Below the pieces are notes generated by a model. That model saw only the letters and a list, made by a program, of their open reading frames with translations, made no database searches and was not told where the DNA came from. DNA of 64,000 nt from Rhodothalassium salexigens DSM 2132. Lineage in GTDB: Bacteria > Pseudomonadota > Alphaproteobacteria > Sphingomonadales > Rhodothalassiaceae. The stretch spans positions 124,001 through 188,000 of the forward strand of contig NZ_SLXO01000004.1 in the NCBI RefSeq assembly GCF_004341375.1, read 5' to 3'. The translations under genes and the position numbers were made by a program. Shown here piece by piece: positions 39,289-47,331 of the stretch. Every line of letters begins with the position of its first letter. The first letter of the stretch is position 1.

Positions 39289-39720
39289 ATGTCAGAGCAA
39301 CCGCCCAAGCCCAATGGCACCCCGCCGCCCGACCTGACGACGCTGATTCCCGGCAGCGTCGGTGCGCGGTTCGTCGCCACCATCACCGTGTCACTGATGA
39401 AGGGCGCGGGCCAGATCACGCTCACCGAACTCAGCGCCGGCCGGGTCAAGCTCGAAGGCACCGCGCAGGTGCCGGTGATGGGCGACATGCCGCTGGCAAT
39501 CGCCTTCGACGTGGCGCCCGATGGCTCGGCGGTGGGCTGGTACGGCGGCGGGCGCTATCCCGGCACCGCCGAGTCGGAGGCCGGCGGGCTGGTGATCCGG
39601 CTCGGCAAAACGCTCCAGCACCGCTGCCGCGTCACCCCCGACGGCCAGGGCGGCCTGCGCATCAAGGCCAGCCTGAAGAAACGCCCCAATCTGGACATCC
39701 GCCTGACCCCCGCCGACTGA
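39289..39720 (+). CDS. Conserved-looking hypothetical protein, 143 aa
   Basis: A soluble-looking, beta-rich protein without signal peptide or transmembrane helix. The body (VGARFVATITVSLMKGAGQI, RVKLEGTAQVPVMGDMPLAI) alternates hydrophobic and polar residues like strands of a barrel or lipid-binding fold. ATG 39289 follows GGGGAG. I do not recognise the family. It lies between divergent typA and convergent cobS. Coding is supported by codon pattern and start signal, not by homology. Confidence 0.65.
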   Translation: MSEQPPKPNGTPPPDLTTLIPGSVGARFVATITVSLMKGAGQITLTELSAGRVKLEGTAQVPVMGDMPLAIAFDVAPDGSAVGWYGGGRYPGTAESEAGGLVIRLGKTLQHRCRVTPDGQGGLRIKASLKKRPNLDIRLTPAD

Positions 39721-39860
39721 TCCGGCCGGCGGCCCCGAGGCGGCGACCGGCGCTTTTGACCGGGGCGTTGGGCAAGCCGGTTGGGCCGGCGTGCGGAACA
39801 CCCCGGCCTGGGGGTTGCGCGGGCCTGTGCGCGGGCTGTGGGCCGGGCTGCGGGCGGGGG

Positions 39861-40655
39861 TCAGCCGGCGGCCGGCGCCAGCAGCCCCGCCACGGTCAGC
39901 ACCACGGCGATCTCGCCCACCTGCGCGCCGGTGCCGAGCACGTCGCCGGTATAGCCGTCGATGGCGCGCACGGCGATGCGCCCGATCACCCAGGCGGCGG
40001 CCAGGGCGGCGAGCATGGCGGCCAGCGCCACCGGGCCCGGCAGGCAGACCGAGGCGATGGCGGCGGGCAGGATCAGCCCGGCGGCGATCACCGGGCCCGA
40101 CGGCCGGCCGGCGACCACGCCCAGACCGTCGCGCCGGGCCGGGCGCAGGGTGGCGAGCATGGCGACGATGGTGCCGCGGCCGAGCGCGCCGCCGGCGATC
40201 AGTGCCGCGGCGACCAACAGCGGCTCGGCGAGGGCGGCGAGGGCGGCGGCGCGCAGACCCAGCGCCAGCACCACCGCCACCGTGCCATAGGTGCCGATGC
40301 GGCTGTCGCGCATGATCTCCAACTTCTTTTCCTTGGTGTGACCGCCGCCGAGCCCGTCGGCCACGTCGGCCAGGCCGTCCTCGTGGAAGCAGCCGGTGGC
40401 CATCACCGTGGCCACCAGGGCCAGCAAGGCCGCCACCAGGGGCAGGCCCAGCAGCCACCAGGCCAGCGCATAGGCCACCGCCGCGATCGCGCCGACCACG
40501 GCGCCGATCAGCGGATAGGCCCAGACCGAGCCATCCATGTTGGGCAGCGCGCCTTCCTCGCGGTCGGGCAGCGCCCAGTCCACCGGCAGACGGGTCAGCA
40601 GCATGGCGGCGGCGCGCACGTCGTCGCGCAGCCGGGCGAGCCCCCGCCGCGCCAT
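39861..40655 (-). CDS. cobS: Adenosylcobinamide-GDP ribazoletransferase (cobalamin synthase)
   Basis: CobS (CobV) joins adenosylcobinamide-GDP and alpha-ribazole to make adenosylcobalamin at the inner membrane. The 264-residue protein has about six to seven hydrophobic helices and the family's HEDGLADVADGLGGGHTKEKKLEIMRDSRIGTYG block, which is the metal/nucleotide-binding loop after the first helices. ATG 40655 overlaps the cobT stop (TGATG), so the two genes are co-translated. Cobalamin made here could serve the AerR light sensor encoded further right. Confidence 0.93.
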   Translation of the reverse strand: MARRGLARLRDDVRAAAMLLTRLPVDWALPDREEGALPNMDGSVWAYPLIGAVVGAIAAVAYALAWWLLGLPLVAALLALVATVMATGCFHEDGLADVADGLGGGHTKEKKLEIMRDSRIGTYGTVAVVLALGLRAAALAALAEPLLVAAALIAGGALGRGTIVAMLATLRPARRDGLGVVAGRPSGPVIAAGLILPAAIASVCLPGPVALAAMLAALAAAWVIGRIAVRAIDGYTGDVLGTGAQVGEIAVVLTVAGLLAPAAG

Positions 40656-41719
40656 CAGGACGCCGCCTCGCGGTCGGGCCCGGCACCGGTGCCGGCGGCG
40701 ACACGGGCTTCCTCGAAGGTGGCCATGCCATTGTGGGTCGCCACCGCAGCGCCCATCAGCCCGAGGGCCACCACCGCGCCGCTGGCCTCGCCGAGGCGCA
40801 TGCCCAGGCTGAGCAGCGGTTGCAGCGACAAGGCGTCGAGCAGGCGCCGATGGCCGGGCTCGGCCGACACATGGCCGGCCAGGCAGTGGTCGAGCGCCCC
40901 GGCGGCGAGCCCGGGCAGCACGGCGGCGGCGGCGGTCGCCACGAAGCCGTCGAGCACCACCGGCGTGCGCTTCAGCCGGGCGGCGAAGATGGCGCCGGCC
41001 ATGGCGGCCAGTTCGCGCCCGCCGAGGCACGCCATCACCGCCAGCGGGTCGCCCGTTGCGTCCCTGTGGCGGTCGAGCGCGCGGTCGACCGCCTCGGCCT
41101 TGCGGTTGACCCCGGCGCGGTCGAGCCCGGTGCCGGGGCCGACCCAGTCGACGCCGCGACCGCCCAGCAGGCCGGCGGCCAGTGCCGCAGCGGCGGTGGT
41201 GTTGGCGATGCCCATCTCGCCCACCACCAGCGCGTCGAGGCCGTCGGGCACCGCGGTCGCGCCGGCGTTGAACGCTGCCAAAGCCTCGTCGGCGGTCATC
41301 GCCGGGGCTTGGGTGAAGTCGGCGGTCGGCCGGTCCAGGTCGAGCGGAATCACGTCCAGGTCGGCGCCGGCCCAGCGGCTCAACTGGTTGATGGCGGCGC
41401 CGCCGGCGGCGAAGTTGGCGACCATCTGCTTGGTGACCTCGGGCGGGAACGACGACACGCCTTGCGTCGCCACGCCGTGATTGCCGGCGAAGATGACCGT
41501 GCGCAGAGTGTCCAGCCGGGGCCGGTCGGTGCCCTGCCAGCCGGCCAGCCACACCGCCACGTCTTCGAGCCGGCCGAGCGAGCCCGGCGGCTTGGTCAGA
41601 TTGTTCTGGCGCGCGCGCGCCGCTTGCCCGGCGGCCTGATCGGCCGTGGGCAGGGTGGCAGCCGCCTGGCGGACCGCCGACCAGTCGGTGAACGGGGGTA
41701 GGGGTTGTGGATGGGTCAT
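40655..41719 (-). CDS. cobT: Nicotinate-nucleotide--dimethylbenzimidazole phosphoribosyltransferase
   Basis: CobT makes alpha-ribazole 5'-phosphate from nicotinate mononucleotide and dimethylbenzimidazole. The 354-residue protein has NNLTKPPGSLGRLEDVA near 40-56, FAGNHGVATQGVSSFPPEVT, GEMGIANTTAAAAL, and LGMRLGEASGAVVALGL with the catalytic glutamate near the C-terminus. Full length for the family. ATG 41719 is used; a longer open frame upstream is low complexity. It lies head-to-head with the cobC-like gene. No cobalamin riboswitch was seen in the 170-bp divergent spacer. Confidence 0.94.
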   Translation of the reverse strand: MTHPQPLPPFTDWSAVRQAAATLPTADQAAGQAARARQNNLTKPPGSLGRLEDVAVWLAGWQGTDRPRLDTLRTVIFAGNHGVATQGVSSFPPEVTKQMVANFAAGGAAINQLSRWAGADLDVIPLDLDRPTADFTQAPAMTADEALAAFNAGATAVPDGLDALVVGEMGIANTTAAAALAAGLLGGRGVDWVGPGTGLDRAGVNRKAEAVDRALDRHRDATGDPLAVMACLGGRELAAMAGAIFAARLKRTPVVLDGFVATAAAAVLPGLAAGALDHCLAGHVSAEPGHRRLLDALSLQPLLSLGMRLGEASGAVVALGLMGAAVATHNGMATFEEARVAAGTGAGPDREAAS

Positions 41720-41890
41720 GGCTAAATCGATACATCTTGTGTTCAAGGGCGCCGGTCGCCGATGGTGCCGGCCGGTTTGGGCGTGCTTAGCGCGCCCGAC
41801 CCCGGGCCACAAGATGCGCGCCGTCAGGCGCTCTTTCACAGCCCCCACACAAGCCCCCGACCGATCACCGACAGCCAGGAGTTTGCGCCC

Positions 41891-42484
41891 GTGACACCGC
41901 CGCCCGCCACCCACATCACCCTGATCCGTCATGCGCCGGTGGCACAGCCGGGGCGGCTTTACGGCCGCACGGAGGTGGACGCGGCGCTCGACGACGCCGA
42001 CCGGATCGCGGCGGTGGCCGGTGACGCGCTGGCTTTGGCCACCGGCGCGGTGACCAGCCCGCGTCGGCGCTGTCGCCAGACCCTCGACGCGCTGTTGACG
42101 GCGGCCGGCAGCGACCTGGTGCCGCGCGTGGTCGAGGCGTGGGCGGAACAGGATTTCGGTGCCTGGGACGGCGCCGAGACCGCCGGCTTGCCCGACCTGT
42201 GGGGCCTGCCCATGGCGGCGCTGGCGCACCAGACCCCGCCCGGCGGCGAGAGCTTTCAGGATTTGTGTCGCCGGATCGGCCCGGCGCTCGACGCCCTGGC
42301 GGCGCGCGAGGCCGGCGCGCGGCTGGTGGTGTGCACCCATGCCGGCGTGGTTCGCGCGGCGGTGCACCATGTGCTGGGCCTGGCGCCGGGCCGCGCCTTG
42401 TCGCTGTCGGTCGCCCCCTTGTCGGTGACCCGGCTGATCCACTTCGGCGCCGCGGGCTGGGCGGTCGACCGGCTTAACGGCTGA
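41891..42484 (+). CDS. cobC: Histidine phosphatase, probably alpha-ribazole phosphatase (CobC-like)
   Basis: A 197-residue histidine-phosphatase-superfamily protein with the catalytic RHG-type motif ITLIRHAPVAQPGRLYG near its N-terminus, the second Arg in SPRRRCRQT, DFGAWDGAE, GGESFQDLCRR and the second catalytic His in VVCTHAGVVRAAV. CobC removes the 5'-phosphate of alpha-ribazole phosphate. A GTG at 41891 with AGGAG nine bases upstream is the likely start. The divergent cobT-cobS pair supports the cobalamin role over a general phosphoglycerate mutase-like role. Confidence 0.8.
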   Translation: MTPPPATHITLIRHAPVAQPGRLYGRTEVDAALDDADRIAAVAGDALALATGAVTSPRRRCRQTLDALLTAAGSDLVPRVVEAWAEQDFGAWDGAETAGLPDLWGLPMAALAHQTPPGGESFQDLCRRIGPALDALAAREAGARLVVCTHAGVVRAAVHHVLGLAPGRALSLSVAPLSVTRLIHFGAAGWAVDRLNG

Positions 42485-42646
42485 CCGGGACGGACCAGGC
42501 TCGGCCGGCGCGGACGCGTTGGCCCGAGGGCGGGCCGGACCTTGTCCCCGTCCATGCTCCCGTCCCGGTCGGTGGCCAGAGGGGCGGAAAGCCGACCGGG
42601 CGTTAAGCTTCGCTTCATGTGCGGTCCCCTAGGGTCGATCCTGATC

Positions 42647-42666
42647 CGCGGAAGATCGTTTCCGCG
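42647..42666. promoter_or_regulatory. Palindrome upstream of the cytochrome c gene
   Basis: CGCGGAA (42647-42653) and TTCCGCG (42660-42666) are perfect 7-bp arms spaced by 6 bp, about 85 bp before the cytochrome c start. It may be an operator or a leader hairpin; the regulator is unknown. The rest of 42485-42750 shows no gene. Confidence 0.45.
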
Positions 42667-42750
42667 ACGAAGAGGACCGCCTATCGCGGTTGTCAAGTGG
42701 ACCGCAAATCCCTACCACTACGCCTGTCGTTTCTACTGGGGAGACTACCA

Positions 42751-43155
42751 ATGCTACGTGCTTTTGTTACCGCCGCCGCCTTGGCCACGTCCGCGCTCGT
42801 GGCGGCCCCCGCCGCCCATGCCGAGGGCGATGCCGAAGCCGGCAAGCGGGTCTATCAGCGTCAGTGCCTGCGTTGCCACGTGATCCAGGAAGGTCAGCAG
42901 CGCATCGGCCCGTCGCTCTATGGCGTCGTCGGCCGCGAGGCTGGCTCCGTCGATGGCTATCTGCCGCGCTATTCGCAAGCGCTGAAGGACGCCACCTTCA
43001 AGTGGGATGAAGAGAAGATCACCCACTACATCACCGAGAAGGACTTCCTCGACGGCAACCGGATGTGGCAGCTCGGCTACCGCGGCGGTCTGAGCGAGCA
43101 GGACGTCCAGGACGTCATCGCCTACATCAAGGCCAATGGTGGCATGGCCGAATAA
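42751..43155 (+). CDS. Periplasmic class I cytochrome c (c2/c550-like)
   Basis: A 134-residue soluble cytochrome: signal peptide MLRAFVTAAALATSALVAAP with cleavage after AHA, haem attachment CLRCH, the GQQRIGPSLYGVVGREAG loop typical of mitochondrial-type/c2 cytochromes, and a C-terminal helix EQDVQDVIAYIKANGG. The likely Met ligand is in NRMWQLGY. In purple bacteria such proteins carry electrons from the bc1 complex to the photo-oxidised reaction centre or to oxidase. Its place directly beside the photosynthesis cluster fits this. ATG 42751 follows GGGGAG. A strong intrinsic terminator follows. Confidence 0.87.
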   Translation: MLRAFVTAAALATSALVAAPAAHAEGDAEAGKRVYQRQCLRCHVIQEGQQRIGPSLYGVVGREAGSVDGYLPRYSQALKDATFKWDEEKITHYITEKDFLDGNRMWQLGYRGGLSEQDVQDVIAYIKANGGMAE

Positions 43156-43185
43156 TCGGCCCTATCCCGTTTGACTAGGCACAGG

Positions 43186-43217
43186 ACCGGTGGGGCTCGC
43201 CCCGCCGGTTCTTTTTT
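43186..43217 (+). terminator. Intrinsic terminator after the cytochrome c gene
   Basis: ACCGGTGGGGC (43186-43196) pairs with GCCCCGCCGGT (43199-43209) with one G-T pair, and the stem is followed by TCTTTTTTG. It ends the cytochrome c transcript about 30 bp after its stop. Confidence 0.93.
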
Positions 43218-43248
43218 GTCGCTGTGCCCGGGCCGAGCGGAACCGGCT

Positions 43249-43530
43249 CTATTGCGGCCGGTCGCTGGCGCGCCAGCGGGCCCACAGATCGAGCACATGG
43301 GTGATCAGGGCAGCGGTCAGCCAGCCGGCAAGCACCGGCCAGGGCGCCCCGGTCAGCGCCGCGCGCAGGGCCAGGAACAGGCACACGCCGGGGGCTAGCA
43401 GGGTGGCGATGGCGGCCGGGTTCAGCCCGCGCCCGCGCCGTCGGCGCAGGGCCAACAGCGCGACCACCTCCAGCACCACGAAGACCAACGCCAGATCGAC
43501 GATTCGTCCGCTTTCGAACAGGCCCTGCAT
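43249..43530 (-). CDS. Small membrane protein, unknown function
   Basis: A 93-residue protein with three hydrophobic segments: about 10-28 (IVDLALVFVVLEVVALLAL), 38-58 (AAIATLLAPGVCLFLALRAA) and 63-80 (WPVLAGWLTAALITHVLDL), separated by an RRRRGRG loop. The ATG at 43530 with GGAGG nine to ten bases before it is preferred; another ATG at 43539 sits immediately after that sequence. It is convergent with the cytochrome c gene and follows the bchP terminator on the minus strand. The family was not recognised. Confidence 0.65.
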   Translation of the reverse strand: MQGLFESGRIVDLALVFVVLEVVALLALRRRRGRGLNPAAIATLLAPGVCLFLALRAALTGAPWPVLAGWLTAALITHVLDLWARWRASDRPQ

Positions 43531-43641
43531 CCCCCACATGCCTCCGGTCACCTTGGATCCTGGGCGCAGATGTAGACGGGCGCGCGGGCCAGAACAAGGC
43601 GCCGCGAGCGCCCCGGGGACAAGGCAGGCCCCGGTGGCGGC

Positions 43642-43669
43642 AAAAAAGCCCACGCCGGCGAGCGTGGGC
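43642..43669 (-). terminator. Intrinsic terminator of the bchG-bchP transcript
   Basis: On the minus strand GCCCACGC and GCGTGGGC (43662-43669 with 43648-43655) form a perfect 8-bp stem with a six-base loop, followed by TTTTTT (complement of 43642-43647). It lies about 120 bp past the bchP stop. Confidence 0.92.
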
Positions 43670-43789
43670 GTTGGGGCGGTGCCCGGGTGGTTGGCCCGCC
43701 AGCTTAATCTGGGAAGCCTCCCAGCTCGGACGCCCAGGCCCGGACAGTCAGCCTCGGCCACTCAGGCCCGGAAGCCCAGGCTCGGACGC

Positions 43790-44980
43790 TCAGGCGCGGG
43801 CGACGCCGAGCAGGTGGGCCATGTCCTTGAAGAAGATGCGCGCATGGGCGGCCGGTTTGGCGCGCACCAGGCGCTTGTGCATATAGGCTTCCCAGGTCAG
43901 ATACTGCACGTCGGGGTCGTCGCAGATCGCCACGAACCGTTCGCGGCGCTTGTCGTTCTGATACCAGAAGTGCTGGAGAATCCCGAGCACGAAGAACACC
44001 TTGCCGTGGTCCTTCATGAACCGTTTGCGTGCGCTGGCCAGCGCCTTGGCCTTGCCGGTTTCGAGCGCCTGTTCGACCGCATCGGCGGCCAGCCGGCCGG
44101 TGAGCAGGGCGTAATAGATGCCCTCGCCCGACGCCGGGGCGACCACGCCGGCGGCGTCGCCGGCCAGGACCACGTCGCGGTCATTGTCCCACTTCTTCAT
44201 CGGCCGCAGCGGCAAGGGCGCGCCCTCGGTGCGCACCGTCTCCAACTGGTCGAGCCCCATGCGCTGGCGCAGTTCGGCCACCGAGTTGCGGAACGAAAAG
44301 CCCTTGTGCGCGGTGCCGGTGCCGACGCTGGTCAAATCGCCATGGGGGAACACCCAACTGTAGAAGTCCGGCGACAGCTTGCCCTCATAGATGATGTCGC
44401 AGCGGTCGGGCACGAAATTCTCGGTCGGCTCTTTGGGCGAGCGGATGATCTCGTGATAGGCGAACACGCTCGGCACCTTGTCGGCGTCCTTGACGGTCTG
44501 TTTGGCGAGCGCCGAGCGCGCGCCGTCGGCGCCGATGACCATGCGCGCGCGCACCGTCTCCAGGGGCCCGTCACGGCCGACGCTCTTGGGCCGGAAGCGG
44601 ATCAGCGCGGTGCCGTCGGCGTCGCGGTCGAAGGTTTCGAACTTGCCGTCGATGCGCTCGGCCCCGGCTTCGACGGCCCGGCAGCGCAGCCATTCGTCGA
44701 AATGCTCGCGATCGACCATGCCGACGAAGCCGTTGATCGGCATGTTGACCTCGCGCTTGGACGGCGAAATCGCCCGCGCGGCGTGCGCCTTGGCGACCAA
44801 CTGGCTGTCGGGAATGTCGAATTCCTCGATCGCCTTGGGCGGGATCGCGCCGCCGCACGGCTTGATGCGCCCGCGCTTGTCGAGCAGGAGCACGTCCAGG
44901 CCCTTGGTTGCCAATTCGGTGGCGGCGGTGGCTCCGGCCGGACCGCCGCCGACGACGACACAATCATACATCTGCCGCAT
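43790..44980 (-). CDS. bchP: Geranylgeranyl-bacteriochlorophyll reductase
   Basis: BchP reduces the geranylgeranyl tail of bacteriochlorophyll to phytyl with NADPH at the membrane. The 396-residue flavoprotein has the FAD motif CVVVGGGPAGATAATELA at residues 7-24, KPCGGAIPPKAIEEF near 40-54, the VIGADGARSALAK motif and AGDAAGVVAPASGEGIYYAL for FAD binding. Length fits the family (about 390-410). It is last in the leftward bchG, pucC-like, bchP set, 57 bp after the previous stop, and is followed by an intrinsic terminator. ATG 44980 with GGAGAT ahead. Confidence 0.96.
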   Translation of the reverse strand: MRQMYDCVVVGGGPAGATAATELATKGLDVLLLDKRGRIKPCGGAIPPKAIEEFDIPDSQLVAKAHAARAISPSKREVNMPINGFVGMVDREHFDEWLRCRAVEAGAERIDGKFETFDRDADGTALIRFRPKSVGRDGPLETVRARMVIGADGARSALAKQTVKDADKVPSVFAYHEIIRSPKEPTENFVPDRCDIIYEGKLSPDFYSWVFPHGDLTSVGTGTAHKGFSFRNSVAELRQRMGLDQLETVRTEGAPLPLRPMKKWDNDRDVVLAGDAAGVVAPASGEGIYYALLTGRLAADAVEQALETGKAKALASARKRFMKDHGKVFFVLGILQHFWYQNDKRRERFVAICDDPDVQYLTWEAYMHKRLVRAKPAAHARIFFKDMAHLLGVARA

Positions 44981-45037
44981 GATTCATCTCCTTGATCCTG
45001 GTCCCGGCTTCACCGCCGGCCCGGACGGCGTCCGACG

Positions 45038-46444
45038 CTATACGCTGCCGGCCGGAAGGGTTGAACGCTTCACTGTCTTCGTCTTGGTCCGGCCGCCCGC
45101 AGGGGCCGCCGGGTCGTCGCTCTCCTCGGGCTCGGCCGAGGGGGTGCGCACCGCCGCAAGCCGCAGCGCGATGATCGCGGCGGTGACGAACAGCACCGCC
45201 TCGGTCACGAACACGGTCTGATAGGGCAGGGCGGTGGCGCTGCTGGCCAGGCTGGTGGCGTCGACCCCGGCGGCGCCGGAGAATTTGCCGACCCCCATGG
45301 CGACCCCTTGGGCCGCGCCCCAGATGCCCATGCGCACGCCCTCGCGCGCGGCGCGGCCCTCGCTGGCATAGTTCATCATCGAGCCCACCGCAGCGATGGC
45401 GAACGCGCCGTTGCCGAGGCCGAGCAGGAAGATGTTGAGCTTGAGCGGCCAGGCGGTGCCGACCGCACCGCCGACGGCGAGCCCGCTGAGCGCGGTGGCC
45501 GACATCAGGCAGCCGACCACGCACCAGAAGCGCAGGCTGGAGAAGCGGCCGAAGCGGTCGCCGCGGCACAACAGGCCGACCAGGATCATGCCCATCAGCG
45601 CGCCGCTCTTTTCCTGGGCGGTCAGCTTGGTGGTCTCGCCCACGGTCATGGCGAACACCTTGCCCGCGAACGGCTCCAGGATCAGGTCCTGGGCGGAATA
45701 GGCGAGCATGGAGACGAACACGAACACGGTGAAGACGCGCGCCACCGGCTCGGCCCAGACCTCGCGCAGCGCCTCGAAGAAGGGTTGCTGGGGCGCCTTG
45801 TGGTCGTCGCTGTCGGCGTCTTCGGCGCTGTCGGGCAGGCCGTCCCGTTCGACGCCCCAGATGCCGAGCAGGGTCAACACCACCCCGCCCGCCGAGATCA
45901 GCGCGACCACCCAGACCAGGCGCTCCAGGCTGAACGGGTCGAGCAGATTGCCGGCGATGATCGACGACAGCACGAAGCCGAAGATCATCATGATCCACAG
46001 GATCGACGCCGTGGGCCCGCGCCGGTGCGGCGCCGCCTTCTTGGCCGCCAGCACCAGCAGCGTGGTGCCCGCCGCACCCGACCCGATGCCGACCATGGTG
46101 AAGGCGACCGCCGCGGCGGCGATGCCGAGCTTGAGGTGGCTGGCCATCAACAGGGTCGCAGCGGCGGCCCCGGTGGCGCCGAGCGCCAACACCAGAATGC
46201 CGCCGACGATCAGCAAAGTCCGCCGGCCGCCCACGTCCGAGCCGTAGCCGAGCCGCGGCCGCGCCAATTGCACCGCGTAATAGATGCCCATCAACAGGCC
46301 GGGCAGGATCGCCGCCATGCCCAGTTCCACCACCATGACCCGGTTGATGGTCGAGTCCATCAGCACGGCGATGCCGCCGATGGCGATCTGCACCAGGCCG
46401 AGGCGGAAGGTGCCGAACCAATCGAGATGCTTGCTGGGGCTCAT
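45038..46444 (-). CDS. PucC/LhaA-family major facilitator protein (bchG-bchP linked)
   Basis: A 468-residue, 12-helix membrane protein of the bacteriochlorophyll delivery (BCD/PucC) family. Family marks include the N-terminal RLGLVQIAIGGIAVLMDSTI followed by NRVMVVELGMAA, ARPRLGYGSDVGGRR, YSAQDLILEPFAGKVF and SEGRAAREGVRMGIWGAAQG. Members are thought to deliver bacteriochlorophyll or assist LH assembly. This copy sits between bchG and bchP, the usual place of the gene called orf428 or bch2 in other species. It is distinct from lhaA at 59227. The start ATG overlaps the bchG stop codon by one base. Confidence 0.92.
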   Translation of the reverse strand: MSPSKHLDWFGTFRLGLVQIAIGGIAVLMDSTINRVMVVELGMAAILPGLLMGIYYAVQLARPRLGYGSDVGGRRTLLIVGGILVLALGATGAAAATLLMASHLKLGIAAAAVAFTMVGIGSGAAGTTLLVLAAKKAAPHRRGPTASILWIMMIFGFVLSSIIAGNLLDPFSLERLVWVVALISAGGVVLTLLGIWGVERDGLPDSAEDADSDDHKAPQQPFFEALREVWAEPVARVFTVFVFVSMLAYSAQDLILEPFAGKVFAMTVGETTKLTAQEKSGALMGMILVGLLCRGDRFGRFSSLRFWCVVGCLMSATALSGLAVGGAVGTAWPLKLNIFLLGLGNGAFAIAAVGSMMNYASEGRAAREGVRMGIWGAAQGVAMGVGKFSGAAGVDATSLASSATALPYQTVFVTEAVLFVTAAIIALRLAAVRTPSAEPEESDDPAAPAGGRTKTKTVKRSTLPAGSV

Positions 46445-47331
46445 CAGGCCATCTCCACGAACACAATCGGACGCAGGGCGAAGGCGGTCACCAGCATGCC
46501 CAACACATAAAGGGTGACCCCGGTGGCATTATACCAGGGCGCCAGTTCCTTCGGTCTTTGCGCCAGCTCAAACATGCAGATCGCCTGCAAGCCCAGCGAC
46601 ACCAGCACCGCGCTGGCGAACAGCGGCCGGTCCCAGTGGATCAGCAAGGCGATCACCACCATCTGCGGCACCGCCATGGTCCAGTTGGCCACCGCCACCG
46701 CCCGGTCGACGCCGAGGGTCACCGGCAGCGAGGCGAGCCCGGTCTCCCGGTCGCCTTCCACCGCCTTGAAGTCGTTCAGGGTCATGATGCCGTGGGCGCC
46801 GATGCTGTACAGCACCAGAACGGTGATGATCTTGGGGTCGGGGAACACCGCGGCCATGACCACCGCGCCGGTGAACCAGGGCAGGCCCTCATAGGCGAAG
46901 CCGGTGGCGGTGGCGCCGATCCAGCCGTTGCGCTTGAACCGGAACGGCGGCGCCGAATACATCCAGGCGAGCGCCAGGCCGACGATCGCCGCGACCACGC
47001 CCCACAGGCCCAGCAACAGCGACACCGCCACCGAAGCGAGGGTCCACAAAACGGCGATATAGAGTCCCCAGCGGCCGGGGATGCGGCCCGACGGGATCGG
47101 CCGGTCGGGTTCGTTGATGGCGTCCACATGGCGGTCGAACCAGTCGTTGACCGCCTGGCTGGTACCGCAGACCATCGGCCCGGCCAGCAACACACCGGCG
47201 ACGAACTGTACCCAGCGGTCGGTGATCGGCAGGCCGGTGGAGACAATACCGCACATATAGGCCCACATGGGTGGGAACCACGTGATCGGCTTCAACAACT
47301 GTAAAACGGCGGCGGGCTGGGGCATCATCAT
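46444..47331 (-). CDS. bchG: Bacteriochlorophyll synthase
   Basis: BchG is a UbiA-family prenyltransferase that esterifies bacteriochlorophyllide with geranylgeranyl (or phytyl) diphosphate in the inner membrane. The 295-residue protein has about nine helices and the two Asp-rich sites NDWFDRHVDAINEPDRPIPS and NDFKAVEGDRETG. Three tandem ATGs (47331, 47328, 47325) follow an upstream ATG at 47361. The promoter seen here would start RNA at about 47331, so the 47331 start is preferred and the mRNA would be leaderless; if transcription starts further upstream, the 47361 start (305 residues) applies. First gene of the leftward set controlled by a PpsR-type palindrome. Confidence 0.95.
   Translation of the reverse strand: MMMPQPAAVLQLLKPITWFPPMWAYMCGIVSTGLPITDRWVQFVAGVLLAGPMVCGTSQAVNDWFDRHVDAINEPDRPIPSGRIPGRWGLYIAVLWTLASVAVSLLLGLWGVVAAIVGLALAWMYSAPPFRFKRNGWIGATATGFAYEGLPWFTGAVVMAAVFPDPKIITVLVLYSIGAHGIMTLNDFKAVEGDRETGLASLPVTLGVDRAVAVANWTMAVPQMVVIALLIHWDRPLFASAVLVSLGLQAICMFELAQRPKELAPWYNATGVTLYVLGMLVTAFALRPIVFVEMA

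Noticed and set aside
40656-41735. Leftward open frame continuous with cobS through the cobT region
   Set aside because: The upstream part is the cobT gene read in another frame; CobS homology starts at the ATG at 40655.
41720-41890. Possible cobalamin riboswitch ahead of cobT or the cobC-like gene
   Set aside because: The conserved B12-box (GCCACTG-like) and the other core elements are absent on both strands.
43720-43800. Degenerate CAGGCCCGGA-like repeats after bchP
   Set aside because: Units are irregular in length and sequence; no CRISPR-like or tandem pattern can be defended.
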